Below are positions 25,701-34,737 of a DNA stretch of 64,000 bases, piece after piece. Numbering within the stretch: position 1 is the stretch's first letter; each line of letters begins with the position of its first letter. The position numbers and the translations under genes are program-made. The stretch is from Billgrantia sulfidoxydans. GTDB taxonomy: Bacteria; Pseudomonadota; Gammaproteobacteria; Pseudomonadales; Halomonadaceae. The stretch covers positions 1,860,001 to 1,924,000 of the forward strand of contig NZ_CP053381.1 of the NCBI RefSeq assembly GCF_017868775.1. The letters run 5' to 3'. The notes below the pieces were generated by a model, which saw nothing but the letters and a program-made list of their open reading frames with translations, was not told the DNA's origin and made no database searches.

Positions 25701-25931
25701 CGCCACTACGCCCGGCGCCTGACCCAGCTGATGGGGGCGGAGCCCTGTGCCTGGGGCGAGCACCACTGCGCCTTGATCGAGGCCTATGCCGATTGGCTGG
25801 AGAACGGCCAAGCGGAGGGCGAGAAGGGCGGCGAGGAGAGCACCCTGAAAGCCCTACGGGCGTGCTGGCACCGTGGCGAAGCCGCTGGCCTGGTGATGAC
25901 GCTGCCCCGCCTGGCTGCCAGTCGGCACTAG
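22776..25931 (+). CDS. XRE-type HTH / AAA ATPase / TPR regulator
   Basis: Large regulator of 1051 residues. The N-terminal XRE-like helix-turn-helix (residues 8-72: LKLHRKRLGLSQEALAEYC, SIASIKRAESG) is followed by a region reminiscent of nucleotide-cyclase/AAA_16 proteins. The ATPase has Walker A IRGVAGIGKTRLSAEF near residue 253 and Walker B LVVVEDLHWADE near 378. The second half is made of tetratricopeptide-like repeats. The overall plan is that of MalT- or AfsR-like signal-responsive regulators. TTG at 22776 is used as the start, with AAAGGA seven bases upstream. The gene begins 27 bases after the AT-rich island, and its 3' end overlaps the opposing flavoprotein gene by 78 bases. Confidence 0.85.
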   Translation: MIIPQDGRLRLDRERLKLHRKRLGLSQEALAEYCFDRRLCVSIASIKRAESGKAVLYRTARHLAEIYEVEVEELSAEAEEAAVVASDIEEMESARVLIQLHAVAADPSALASWVQHFGGSLAEGGTALFGLPRAYRSDAQRGLLCAATLVEQGVARGVYLQAGHWPTATPLSMSGGQSGVWVERGVAVQLAERFVFDDEGGEWLRYRQPRDEAHDARFELVGRRVQLGQLQAILESTQAYQAGHLIYIRGVAGIGKTRLSAEFAEMAAAHADHHQAEVLDFGTRADEGPLMQLTRSLLETSAEAKAEILDEALLLARLSALRLPMDHAMLLRPLLGLPQPEEAQSLYAAMTPATRSQRLVLALRDLLLARSIHRPQLVVVEDLHWADEALLATLTGLLQGTQEAPVIWLFTSRLEQDPLESRLRPQLPELPLTLIELPPLRPQEAEALVASYGTVPAEHAARCVTQAQGNPLFLTQLLLFHPHRSLPASLANLVQSKLDQLTDLDRRAMCIAAVMGQRFSLASLQEVLGQADYQPELPQRYSLVRPLEEGSYRFVHDLILQGIYEGIPKIQRDRLHLRLAALYGEAEPGLRARHLHRARSLEAPNAFLQAVAAEMARYRHEEAMALLRDCRAIDYAPKDEYRLMLLQGQVAMATGQIQAAREHFEAARSFAREECQRITADLWLARVLNMLDALAAEEAILDGLLPLAEALEDPLPLAEALYLKGNLYFPRGDFATSRAYHSRALEQARRGGDVRTEIQALSGLGDAHYAEGQMLSTLELFDHCVALCRTHGHAELEASNLFMLGTARIYANQTEAALADCFDAAELGKRVGNRRAEVVARLTAGWILLSQGEPYAADEQIEQALTVARGLGSGRFEAFLLESRARVELITGRLVEARASIERAWQLVEQHGLKAFIGPWVLGTRALLEEEPETRRATLQEGEALLDAGCVGHNGYRFLIAAAEVSLLDGRPQAARHYARRLTQLMGAEPCAWGEHHCALIEAYADWLENGQAEGEKGGEESTLKALRACWHRGEAAGLVMTLPRLAASRH

Positions 25932-27593
25932 CCGCAGGACTTTCTCATCCCGGCGCTCCGCCGTGCCCAGCAGCAGCTCGACGAGATGCGCCGACTGCTC
26001 CAGGCACTGCTCCTGCAGGCCGGCGCCGCGGGTCCAGCCGCCGGCGAACAGCAGCGGGCAACCCTCTTGGCCCTCGGCGCTCCGTCGGGCGGTGGCCTGG
26101 TTGTAGCGCTCGATCTCCGCCTGCGCCTCCAGGCAATTGGCATCCAGCACGTTGTGCTTGAACAGGGTCCAGGCCTTGGATTCCAGGGCGCTGTCCAGCG
26201 GCGGCAGCCGGTCCCGATAGCCGCCCTCGCCGGGAGCGGCGGTCATCGGTACGGACTCGTCCAGGGGAGGGGACTGCCGCTCGAGCATCTCGCTGCGGGG
26301 AATCCGGTTCAGATCATCCACCAGGGAGACGAAGTACTGCGGCAGGCCCGCCTGGTTGTACGCGGGGTTCTCGGCATCGTTCTGGTGGCGATTGGCCACG
26401 TAGTCGATGCGGTAGGGGAAGAAGGTGTCCTCGGGATTGCGCACCTCGATGTTGTAGGTGCGCCACAGGTTGCGATCGGGCGGCAGGCGCGCGGCGGCGG
26501 TGTGGCAGACGCCGAAGCTGCGGGTGTAGCGCACCTTGCCGAGGATATGCCGCAGCTCCCGCTGGGTGTCGCTCAGGCCGTCGCCGAAGGTCAGCAGCGG
26601 CAGGGCGTCTTCGGCATGGGTGGCCATGAACAGCAGGTCGGCTTTCCAGCGTCGCTCGCCGGGGGCACGCTCCGTCAGCGTCACACCCTGGGGCGAGAGG
26701 CTGGCTTCCACCTCGATGCCGCGCAGGATCTGAACGCGGGGGCCCGGCGTATTGGGGTTGAGGATATGCGCGGCCAGGGCCTCCAGCCAGTGCTGGGCGC
26801 CGTGCTCGAAGTAGCGGCGGTCCGGCGGTGAGCCGCCCTCCTGAATGCGGTAGTACTCGAAGGGGGCCTGGAGCGGCATGCCGCCCGGGCCGCGATCGTC
26901 GGCGAAGTACATGGCCGAGATGCGGGGGTAGTAGATGGTCTGGCGGATACGCTCCAGCCGCGCCGGTAGCTCCGGGTCCTGCCAGTCGATGGTGACGCTC
27001 AAACGCTCCGCCGCCGCGGCCAGCATCTCGGCGGGGGCGGCAGCGCAGGCGTCGAAGAAGTCGTCCACCGTATAGCGCGGCGTAACGCGGTGATTCTCCA
27101 CCAGGGCGATGGCACTTTGATGAACCACGGGGATCAGCAGTGCCAGCCGGCCTCCATCGACCTTGCACAATTCGTGGGCCGGGTCGCTGACGCCACGAAA
27201 CAGCTCCTTGTCGTCGGTCAGGGCAATGCTTCCGTCGCGGCTGAAATAGCTCTCGGTATTCTCCAGCGGCTTCATGCGCTCCAGCTCGCCGATCTCGCCG
27301 AGTATCGTGCGCAGGCGGTGGTAGGTCGCCAGGTTGACGTCATTGACGCCCAGGTCGGCCCAGCGGCGATAGGGCGTTTCGGGCTTGCCAGGGTACCGCC
27401 GCACCCCCAGGTCGACCCACACCGTCTCGGCGTTGCCGCCCAGGCTGGCCTTGCGCTCGAAGATCGTGACCTCGAGCTGCCGGGCCGTCTCGTGCCCCAG
27501 CTTCTGGCAGCCGAGTTTTTGCAGATAGTAGGCCAGCGACAGGCCGGAAACCCCGCCGCCGATGATGGCGATCCGTAGCGGTGCATGGTCCAT
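25854..27593 (-). CDS. FAD-dependent amine-oxidase-like oxidoreductase
   Basis: Flavoprotein of 579 residues. The N-terminal dinucleotide-binding motif is IAIIGGGVSGLSLAYYLQKL, followed by FERKASLGGNAETV; both are typical of the NAD(P)-binding amine oxidase superfamily. The C-terminal part has LLFAGGWTRGAGLQEQCLEQ, resembling the second flavin contact. The substrate is unknown. ATG at 27593 is chosen; an in-frame ATG at 27620 adds nine residues. The last 78 bases lie opposite the end of the XRE-AAA gene, so the two are convergent with overlapping coding ends. The 26 or so C-terminal residues encoded in the overlap look unconserved. Confidence 0.8.
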   Translation of the reverse strand: MDHAPLRIAIIGGGVSGLSLAYYLQKLGCQKLGHETARQLEVTIFERKASLGGNAETVWVDLGVRRYPGKPETPYRRWADLGVNDVNLATYHRLRTILGEIGELERMKPLENTESYFSRDGSIALTDDKELFRGVSDPAHELCKVDGGRLALLIPVVHQSAIALVENHRVTPRYTVDDFFDACAAAPAEMLAAAAERLSVTIDWQDPELPARLERIRQTIYYPRISAMYFADDRGPGGMPLQAPFEYYRIQEGGSPPDRRYFEHGAQHWLEALAAHILNPNTPGPRVQILRGIEVEASLSPQGVTLTERAPGERRWKADLLFMATHAEDALPLLTFGDGLSDTQRELRHILGKVRYTRSFGVCHTAAARLPPDRNLWRTYNIEVRNPEDTFFPYRIDYVANRHQNDAENPAYNQAGLPQYFVSLVDDLNRIPRSEMLERQSPPLDESVPMTAAPGEGGYRDRLPPLDSALESKAWTLFKHNVLDANCLEAQAEIERYNQATARRSAEGQEGCPLLFAGGWTRGAGLQEQCLEQSAHLVELLLGTAERRDEKVLRLVPTGSQAGQRHHQASGFATVPARP

Positions 27594-27987
27594 GGTGACG
27601 CCCCCAGTCGTTGTTTTCATAAGAATCCGCCAGGAGGATGTCGCGTCCAAGAGGCTTAGATGAGGTGATACCGAAGTGATCCGTTGCGCTTGGCAGGGCT
27701 GACTCCGGCGTTCGTGGTGATACCGAGGTGATGCGGTCAGCCACTTCCAGTCGGGGGCCGTCTCCATCGTCAGCGGTGTCGGTGGGGGCAAGTGGCACTG
27801 AGTCGGGAACTTTGAGCTGGTCACATCCGGGGGCGCTACGGCGCCCCTGTTCATTTGAGCGGCTATACTTGCTCCATGCCTGCGTTGGCTTTGCCGTCAC
27901 CGTTGGTGCTAGTTGCGGTTGGTGAGAGCGCAGAAAATGTGCTTGAGATGCGGTCCATGTCTTCCATGAAAGCATGAAGGCAATCCA
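27594..27987. other. Intergenic region with an imperfect direct repeat
   Basis: 394 bases between the flavoprotein start and the sulfotransferase gene. GGTGATACCGAAGTGAT (27664-27680) is repeated as GGTGATACCGAGGTGAT (27716-27732), 52 bases apart, which is about five helical turns. This could be an activator site. No gene was seen. Confidence 0.5.
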
Positions 27988-28794
27988 ATGCATTTATATG
28001 AAGAGCAATTTTCAGAGCGCCATGACTATCCGAGAGTAAAAGCTCCCGCCAAGGTGTTGGTCATCGCATCGACGGGAAGGTGCGGCAGCCATATGCTGGG
28101 CCATGCCCTACATGCAACCAATCGATTTGGCTTTCCATTGGAATATTCGAATCCTGTAAATTTGCAGGAATGGCAAAGGCGACTGAAAATCGATGATTTT
28201 CAGGATGTAATGGAGGAGATAAAGCAGCGAAGGACATCGCCTAACGGCGTGTTTGGGATAAAGCTTCATTATCCGCACATCAAGCTGTTTGGAGGTTTCG
28301 GTAATGTGGTCAAGTGTTTTCCAGATGCCTATTACATTCTCCTGTCGAGAAAGGATCTGTTGAAGCAGGCCGTGTCACTGTCGATAGCCAGCCAGACGGG
28401 GGTGTGGATTGCTGGCCAAGAGGCGGTAAACGATGATCCGCACTATGATTTTGCTCATATTGACAAATGCCTTCGCGAGACCATTTTGAACAACGCTTCA
28501 TGGAGGTACACGTTAGCTGCTAACGGCTGTAACTACATCGAAATGAACTTTGATGATGTTCGTCGTGATCTCGTTCGGTCGATAAATAACATAGCAAATT
28601 TTATGGGCGTAGAGATCGATCCGATTGATATACCCCGCGAACCAGTCACAAAAAAGCAGAGTGACCTTAGAAATGCAGAGTGGGAGAAGAGGTTCATCTC
28701 CGACTTCAATGCATCGAGCGAGCTTTTGAGCAATTCGGCGTCTGGCCTCATGAAAAGTATTGAACGAAAAGTCAAGCGAATGCTACATGCATAG
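27988..28794 (+). CDS. Stf0-family sulfotransferase
   Basis: Protein of 268 residues. VLVIASTGRCGSHMLGHALH near residues 24-43 is the 5'-phosphosulfate loop that binds PAPS. FPLEYSNPVNLQEW follows, and YILLSRKDLLKQAVSLSIASQ near 112-132 is the 3'-phosphate-binding segment. This matches the Stf0 sulfotransferases that act on sugars and lipids, such as mycobacterial trehalose sulfotransferase. The acceptor is unknown; a surface polysaccharide is likely. GC content is lower than its neighbours, suggesting transfer. It is a single-gene unit ending in a strong terminator. Confidence 0.82.
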   Translation: MHLYEEQFSERHDYPRVKAPAKVLVIASTGRCGSHMLGHALHATNRFGFPLEYSNPVNLQEWQRRLKIDDFQDVMEEIKQRRTSPNGVFGIKLHYPHIKLFGGFGNVVKCFPDAYYILLSRKDLLKQAVSLSIASQTGVWIAGQEAVNDDPHYDFAHIDKCLRETILNNASWRYTLAANGCNYIEMNFDDVRRDLVRSINNIANFMGVEIDPIDIPREPVTKKQSDLRNAEWEKRFISDFNASSELLSNSASGLMKSIERKVKRMLHA

Positions 28795-28817
28795 CAGAGC
28801 GCACCCCCTCCTCATGG

Positions 28818-28850
28818 CCCCCGAGCCGGATTCCTGGCTCGGGGGTTTTT
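28818..28850 (+). terminator. Strong intrinsic terminator after the sulfotransferase gene
   Basis: CCCCCGAGCC (28818-28827) and GGCTCGGGGG (28836-28845) form a perfect 10-bp stem followed by TTTTT, 23 bases after the stop codon. The rest of the gap to vgrG (to 29142) shows no gene; its last part is AT-richer and likely holds the vgrG promoter. Confidence 0.92.
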
Positions 28851-29142
28851 CGTTTACCCCCCCCACGACTTCGCCACCAGCGCCATGCCCACCTCCGGCC
28901 GGTTCGGTCGTTGAGCAGGTAAGCGACGCCCCTACTGATCGCTTGGCCGAGGTCGCCTTTGCCACCGGTGCAACCACCAAGAGGATAGGCGGATCCGACT
29001 TCTTTGTAAGCCTTTTCCTACATGTTTATCGGCGAAGTGCCACAGATACCCGCCGCTTCGATTGGTATGCTCTCTGCGCGAAGAATTGCGATTCCCCTAA
29101 TTAACCAATAAGAGCGGCATCTTTCGGATGCAGGGAGGCACC

Positions 29143-31329
29143 ATGGCCGATGCAAGCGGATGGCAATTCACCCTGGCCCTGGCCGGGGCCGACGACCTGG
29201 CGGTGGTCGAGTTCACTCACAAGGAAGCGCTCTCCCAGCCCTTCGAACTGACGGTGCGCTTCGCCAGCCGCGATGGCAGCCTCTCCGCCACCGATATCCT
29301 CGACCGCGAGGCCACCCTGACGATCTGGCAGGAGGGCGAGGCGCTGCGCCACGTGCACGGCATCGTCACGGAATTCGCCCGTGGCGACCGCGGCCACCGC
29401 CGCACCTTCTACCGGGTCGAGATTCGCCCCGCGCTGTGGCGCCTTTCGCTGCGCCACAACTCACGCATCTTCCAGGAGGTCTCGCCGCTCACCGTGCTCA
29501 ACACCCTGTGCGACGAGCATGGCCTGACCGATCTCGCCTTCGCCGCGACTCGCGAACCCGAGACGCGCGAGTACTGCGTTCAGTACCGGGAGCATGACCT
29601 TGCCTTCGTCGAGCGCCTGGCCGCCGAAGAGGGCCTGTTCTACTTCCACGAGTTTTTCCAAGTCAGCGGTGAAGAGGGAGCCAGCGCCGCCCATCGCCTG
29701 GTCTTCGCCGACGCACCCCAGGTGCTCACCCACCTGGGCAGCCGCAGCTACCACAGCCGCGCCGGAGGAACACCGCCGCAGCGCCACGTGCGCAAGCTCG
29801 AGCAGTTCGCCCGGGTCGCCCCGGCCTCGGCCACGCTCAAGGACTACTCCTTCAAGCGCCCGGCCTACGGTCAGCTGCACGACCACCACGCCGACGGGCT
29901 GGAGGAGCACGCCCAGCGCGTCGACTATGAGCATTACGACTACCCCGGCCGCTACAAGCGCGACGCCTCCGGCCGGGCCTTCACCCGCATCCGCCTCGAA
30001 TCCCTGCGCCGGAGTGCCAGCACCGCCGACGCCGAGAGCGACCTGCCCGAGCTGGCCCCGGGCGTGCGCTTCACCCTCACCGATCACGACCTCGATGAAC
30101 TCAACCAGGACTGGCAAGTGCTCGGCGTGGTCCACTACGGCAAGCAGCCCCAGGCCCTGGAAGAGGACGGCTTTGTTCAGAGCGTCAGCCAGAGCGATAG
30201 GCAAGGGAAGGGTGGCCTGCAGGGGCGGGCAGGCTCGGAAGCCATGACCCGCTACCACAACGAACTGGTGCTCATGCCCGCCGACCTGGCCTGGCGCCCC
30301 GAACCCAACCCCAAGCCCCGGGTCGACGGCCCCCAGGTCGCCTTCGTCGTCGGGCCCGAAGGCGAGGAGATCTACTGCGACGAACACGGCCGGGTCAAGG
30401 TGCAGTTCCCCTGGGATCGCTACGCCGAACCCAACGAAACCGCCAGTGCCTGGCTCCGAGTCAGCCAGGACTGGGCCGGCGGCGGCTACGGCAGCATGGC
30501 GATTCCCAGGATCGGCCACGAGGTGATCGTCAGCTACCTGGAGGGCGATCCCGACCAGCCGCTGATCGCCGGACGGGTCTACAACGCCGTCAACACGCCG
30601 CCCTACGAACTCCCGGCGCACAAGACCCGCACCGTCATCCGCACCCAGAGCCACCAGGGCGAAGGGTTCAACGAACTGCGCCTGGAAGACCAGGCCGGCC
30701 AGGAGCAGATCTGGCTCCACGCCCAGAAGGACCTGGAACTGCTGACCCACAACGACCGCACCGAAGAGATCGGCAACGACAGCCACCTCAGCGTGCACCG
30801 TAACCGTATCAGCGAGATCCACAGCCACGACCACCTCACCGTGCACGGTCAGCGGCATACCCAGGTCGACGGCGACGACCACCTCATCGTCGGCGCCACG
30901 CGCCACGAGAAGACCGCCCGCGCCCAGCTCGTCGAAGCCGGCCAGGAAGTGCACCACAAGGCCGGCAGCAAGACCGTGATCGACGCCGGCGCCGAGATCA
31001 CCCTCAAGGCCGGCGGCAGCTTCCTCAAGCTCGACCCCAGCGGCATTACCATCGTCGGCGCCCAGGTCAAGATCAACTCCGGCGGCAGCCCCGGCTCGGG
31101 GAGCGGGCAGGGGGCGCAGCCCCCGGAACTTCCCCAGCGCGCTGAGCGAGAGGAACACACCCAAGTCGCCTTCTCAGGCCATGGACCCAGCCAGCAGGCA
31201 CAGTTGGTCGAGGCGGAAGGGTTGGGTGAGCGCGAGTTTCTCGTCGACGTCACCAGCGGTAGCCAGGACGGTCAGCAGGTTCGTCTGCGCAAGGGGCGGG
31301 CTCGGACGAATGGAGGACAGAACGGATGA
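29143..31329 (+). CDS. vgrG: Type VI secretion system spike protein VgrG (TssI)
   Basis: Spike protein of 728 residues. It has a gp27-like N-terminal part (residues 1-380: FTHKEALSQPFELTVRFAS, LLYF-type EEGLFYFHEFF), an OB/gp5-like domain (GEEIYCDEHGRVKVQFPWDR, GGYGSMAIPRIGHEVIVSYL) and a long beta-helix of repeats such as LTHNDRTEEIGNDSHLSVHR. The C-terminal extension after about residue 650 is Gly/Gln-rich and probably cargo-specific. The start is ATG at 29143, with AGGGAGG upstream. The stop overlaps the effector start by four bases. No other T6SS core genes are in the window, so this is an orphan vgrG-effector-immunity island. Confidence 0.95.
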   Translation: MADASGWQFTLALAGADDLAVVEFTHKEALSQPFELTVRFASRDGSLSATDILDREATLTIWQEGEALRHVHGIVTEFARGDRGHRRTFYRVEIRPALWRLSLRHNSRIFQEVSPLTVLNTLCDEHGLTDLAFAATREPETREYCVQYREHDLAFVERLAAEEGLFYFHEFFQVSGEEGASAAHRLVFADAPQVLTHLGSRSYHSRAGGTPPQRHVRKLEQFARVAPASATLKDYSFKRPAYGQLHDHHADGLEEHAQRVDYEHYDYPGRYKRDASGRAFTRIRLESLRRSASTADAESDLPELAPGVRFTLTDHDLDELNQDWQVLGVVHYGKQPQALEEDGFVQSVSQSDRQGKGGLQGRAGSEAMTRYHNELVLMPADLAWRPEPNPKPRVDGPQVAFVVGPEGEEIYCDEHGRVKVQFPWDRYAEPNETASAWLRVSQDWAGGGYGSMAIPRIGHEVIVSYLEGDPDQPLIAGRVYNAVNTPPYELPAHKTRTVIRTQSHQGEGFNELRLEDQAGQEQIWLHAQKDLELLTHNDRTEEIGNDSHLSVHRNRISEIHSHDHLTVHGQRHTQVDGDDHLIVGATRHEKTARAQLVEAGQEVHHKAGSKTVIDAGAEITLKAGGSFLKLDPSGITIVGAQVKINSGGSPGSGSGQGAQPPELPQRAEREEHTQVAFSGHGPSQQAQLVEAEGLGEREFLVDVTSGSQDGQQVRLRKGRARTNGGQNG

Positions 31330-33455
31330 GCGAAGGTGATCTCAAGGAACTGCAAGACGAGGATGTCGACCTGGGCGTGCGGCGCCGTGTCGAATATGAG
31401 GACGACGAAGACGGCACTCTGGCGCTGGTCATTCCCAAGCGTGAAGGCGGCGGTGAAATCGAGATACCGCTGCAGGAGCATGCCAGAACAGTTTTCGAGC
31501 GCACCGATGGCAGCCTGCAGGACAACACCATGCTGGCCGTTCGCCCCCTGGCGGAAGTCGGGCGCAATCGCCCCGTTCAGCGGAGTGGGGTAACGACCAA
31601 TACCGGTATCGCTACTGCCATGCTACGCCCAGGATACCTCTATGTCTTTTTCGACAACCGCCTGTGGCGCGAACTCGAGGTTGGCACCGACGGCAAGCTA
31701 AGCGACGTAGACGTCGAACACTATCGCGAGAAAGCCGAAGGCGGCGATACCCCCAACGAGCGCGACAGCGCAGGTGAATGGCTCGATAACATCCTGCTGC
31801 CGGCCATGCTGCAAGGGCAGGCCACCCTGCATCGGGTGCGCCTCGCCTACAGCGAGATTGCCTGGAGCTGGCCCTACATCACCTGGCTCGAAGCCAATCC
31901 TGGCCGGCTCGAAACGCGCACCACCGCCGTCGGTCACGCCCATGCCGTCGTCCTCGATATGGAAGGCTGGCTCTCCATGCAGACCGGCTTTCCCGCCGGT
32001 CGCGTGGCCGACCAGCCGCCACTGCGTGAACGCGATCTCGGTATCGAACTGATGCTGGAATCGCCCGAAGCTTATACCACCGACTTTACCGCACCAGCGG
32101 GAAACGAATTGTGCACCAAGCTCAAAGCCTTGTGGGAGCAAGCCGGGGAAACCAATCGCGCTGCTACCCTGGCGCTGGAGTGCGAGGCGGGCGATGACCT
32201 CTTGGCTGCCATACGGGATAACGCTGGCATCGTTGCCGTGGCACTGCCGGACCCTCTGTTTACGCTGCGCCATGCCCTGGCACAGATCCACCTCGCCGAA
32301 CACTACCTGGATGGCCTCGACAGCCGGCTGGCCGACAATCCCTTGGGGCATTCGGCCAAGCTCATTCGTCAGGCTCTCTTCACCGCGCCGAGCAGTGGCG
32401 AGGCAAATCCACTTGCCGAGTTTCGGGGTGCCATCGACCCGACAAAGCTCGATGCCACCCTGGAGCAGGCTGAACGCAACGCCGCGCTTGCGGTAGTGCG
32501 CGCACAGCTCGAGGCCCTCCAGCAACTGGCCAGCCAGGGCCAGCTCACTGCCGTGCTGCGTGATTTCACCAGCCACGATGAACTGGGCATCTGCGAAGGT
32601 TATGCGCTGTGTGGCGACTTGTTCGGTGTGCTGCAGCAGCTTCCCGGTGTGCTCCACGACCAGGGCGACACCCGCCAGGAGGCCCGTACCCGGCAACTGC
32701 TCAAGACGCTGCTGACCGACCGGGAGTTGCAAGCGCTTTGGAGTGCCGACGAGAACGAGGCCAGCGATGAATCGGCTGATGACGACACCAATGATGGCAG
32801 TGGCAATTTCCGGCCAGCCTTCCTGCGCCGGCTTGCCGAGGACGAGCGCGACATCGACGAAGCCCTTGCCGCGAGCCTGGGGCTGGAGACCCTGGGGCTG
32901 ATCGCACAAAACCAGTCCGAGCAGGAAAAAGCCCAGCAGGCCGGTGTGCTCAGCGTGGCCAACGCCATCAAGGTGGGAGGCTTGGTCAACACGGTGGTTG
33001 GGCAGTGGAGCCAGGCCGTGCTGCGGGTCGCGGAACGGATCGGCGACGACTTGGAAGTGGTTCACATGCGCCGTGTGTTCACCGCCGTTGGCGCCCATGC
33101 CAACCTGATCGACGGCAACTTGAGGGGCGAGCTGCAGGTCATGCACCGCGGCGACGTCGACCTGAGCCGCTACGTCATCATCGGCGTGCATGGGGATGGC
33201 ATCGAATGGGGGCTGACCGATCGCGACCGTACCAGTGGCGTGCTCCAGACCCAACGGGACTACCTCTACGCCGAACAGGTGGACCCCAGGGGCAATGTGC
33301 AAACCTCGACCAGCCCGAAACGCATGAGCGCGGAAGTCGACGACGCCATCCGCCAGGTAGCGGGGCATACTCTGGTGTACGTGCTCCCCGCCGGCCACCC
33401 CCGAAGCGGCGAAGGTAGCTCAACTGCGTCTGACCAAGCTTGCCGGTCAGTTTAA
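31326..33455 (+). CDS. VasX-like T6SS effector, N-terminal fragment (frameshifted)
   Basis: This is the first 709 residues of a protein encoded directly after vgrG (ATGA overlap). The N-terminal region (GIATAMLRPGYLYVFFDNRL, DNILLPAMLQGQATLHRVRLAY) resembles the toxin VasX N-terminal domain, which docks effectors onto VgrG. A homopolymer of five C at 33398-33402 shifts the frame. The last 17 or so residues (after AGHP) are out-of-frame and stop at 33455. Deleting one C joins this frame smoothly to the downstream one (EAAKVAQLRLTKLAGQFKVV). The intact protein would be about 1137 residues. As read, only the docking part is made. Confidence 0.75.
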   Translation: MSEGDLKELQDEDVDLGVRRRVEYEDDEDGTLALVIPKREGGGEIEIPLQEHARTVFERTDGSLQDNTMLAVRPLAEVGRNRPVQRSGVTTNTGIATAMLRPGYLYVFFDNRLWRELEVGTDGKLSDVDVEHYREKAEGGDTPNERDSAGEWLDNILLPAMLQGQATLHRVRLAYSEIAWSWPYITWLEANPGRLETRTTAVGHAHAVVLDMEGWLSMQTGFPAGRVADQPPLRERDLGIELMLESPEAYTTDFTAPAGNELCTKLKALWEQAGETNRAATLALECEAGDDLLAAIRDNAGIVAVALPDPLFTLRHALAQIHLAEHYLDGLDSRLADNPLGHSAKLIRQALFTAPSSGEANPLAEFRGAIDPTKLDATLEQAERNAALAVVRAQLEALQQLASQGQLTAVLRDFTSHDELGICEGYALCGDLFGVLQQLPGVLHDQGDTRQEARTRQLLKTLLTDRELQALWSADENEASDESADDDTNDGSGNFRPAFLRRLAEDERDIDEALAASLGLETLGLIAQNQSEQEKAQQAGVLSVANAIKVGGLVNTVVGQWSQAVLRVAERIGDDLEVVHMRRVFTAVGAHANLIDGNLRGELQVMHRGDVDLSRYVIIGVHGDGIEWGLTDRDRTSGVLQTQRDYLYAEQVDPRGNVQTSTSPKRMSAEVDDAIRQVAGHTLVYVLPAGHPRSGEGSSTASDQACRSV

Positions 33456-33477
33456 AGTAGTAGTTGATGGTCCGGCG

Positions 33478-34737
33478 GTGTCGCGGATGTTGGTGGGGTT
33501 TGCGATATATAATGTTGGTCGAGAAACAGCTATTGCTGTCAAGGCACGTAACGAAGGAGAGTTAACAGGGGTTCAAATTGCTAAGGCGTTTAGTGGTTTG
33601 CTGGATATGGGGGCTGCGTCAATGAAATTGCATGCAGTGTTATACCCAGAATCAATTTCTGCCATTGGGAGCTTTATTCAAAGACCTCTGTTTGATTTAA
33701 AAAACTTACCTAAGGCTGGCCCGTGGGTAGCAAAGCAGCTTGCTCGCCAGGGAGGAAGTAGCCTGGTTCGAACGTTAGGGCTGGCAAATTTTCTGGCTGG
33801 TGTAATGGTAGTGGGGGTCAGCACCTGGGAGCTACGCAATAGTTTGCAGCAGGGAGATCACGATGCTGTTCTTGGCCATAGTGTAGCTATAGCTGGCGGG
33901 GCGCTGTTTCTTGCCGCTCCTCTGATGGCGGGGCTGGTGATGATTCCCGGCTGGGGCTGGGCGTTGCTAGGCCTGGGGTTGGCCATTGGCGGTAGCAGCT
34001 ATGCCGCCATGAACCAGGACACCCCCTTCGAGCAACTGCTTAGGCAAGGCCCCCTGGGTACCCATCCTGCCAGTACGGTGACATCGGCCGACGATACCGT
34101 TTACTACCCGCAGCTGTTGACGCAGCTGAGCCCGGCCCAAATCGAAGTGACGCGCTACGGCAGCCTTGATACCGAAGAGCGGCAGGCACTGCTAGAAAGC
34201 GTATGGGAATCCACGACGGATACCCCTAGCAGCCGCGACTATGTGGTCACGATCAGCACGCCGTTGATCAGCCGCTACAAGATTGGCGAGACATTGAACC
34301 TGGCCGTGCAGGAGCTGGAGCAGACCGATACCGGCACCATCACCCCGCTTGGCACATACGAGCAGCTCTCTCATATCACAAGGTCGCCAGAACCTTTTGA
34401 AATCGGCAAACGTCAATTGTTGCCACAGCAAAGTGCGGTACGCTTTCTAGTCAAGCGCAAGGTGGCGGAGGAGAGCTTCCAGATGGGTGGCACCAGCGTG
34501 AGCTCTACGGCTCGCCTGCGTGTCGCCCTGCAGGCGCGAATAGAATGGGAGCTGGGCGAGATGGTGCTGCCCACCCCAATGTTGAGTGAATACGAGCCCT
34601 TTGTGGAAGGGCAGCATGATGCGCTTCCAGCTCGGTCGTATCGCACGGTGAACAACCCAATCGCCGACTTCATCAGATCCTTTACAGGGCATTCACAGGA
34701 CCCCTGTTACTGGTACATAAAGGAATTCCAGGTATGA
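33478..34737 (+). CDS. VasX-like T6SS effector, C-terminal membrane fragment
   Basis: This is the remainder of the effector. In its own frame the sequence is open from about 33400, so the GTG at 33478 is only the first internal start and has no good ribosome-binding site. The fragment contains hydrophobic hairpins (LGHSVAIAGGALFLAAPLMA, GLVMIPGWGWALLGLGLAIG), the kind of region that makes pores in VasX-type colicin-like toxins. A hydrophilic C-terminal domain follows. AT-richer stretches (33470-33640) mark a composition mosaic. The stop overlaps the immunity gene start by ATGA. With the frameshift this toxin half is probably not delivered unless the frame is restored. Confidence 0.72.
   Translation: MSRMLVGFAIYNVGRETAIAVKARNEGELTGVQIAKAFSGLLDMGAASMKLHAVLYPESISAIGSFIQRPLFDLKNLPKAGPWVAKQLARQGGSSLVRTLGLANFLAGVMVVGVSTWELRNSLQQGDHDAVLGHSVAIAGGALFLAAPLMAGLVMIPGWGWALLGLGLAIGGSSYAAMNQDTPFEQLLRQGPLGTHPASTVTSADDTVYYPQLLTQLSPAQIEVTRYGSLDTEERQALLESVWESTTDTPSSRDYVVTISTPLISRYKIGETLNLAVQELEQTDTGTITPLGTYEQLSHITRSPEPFEIGKRQLLPQQSAVRFLVKRKVAEESFQMGGTSVSSTARLRVALQARIEWELGEMVLPTPMLSEYEPFVEGQHDALPARSYRTVNNPIADFIRSFTGHSQDPCYWYIKEFQV

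Noticed and set aside
29461..33398. Long minus-strand frames opposite vgrG and the VasX-like gene
   Set aside because: Repetitive Val/Ala/Gly text without motifs; the plus-strand genes are well supported.
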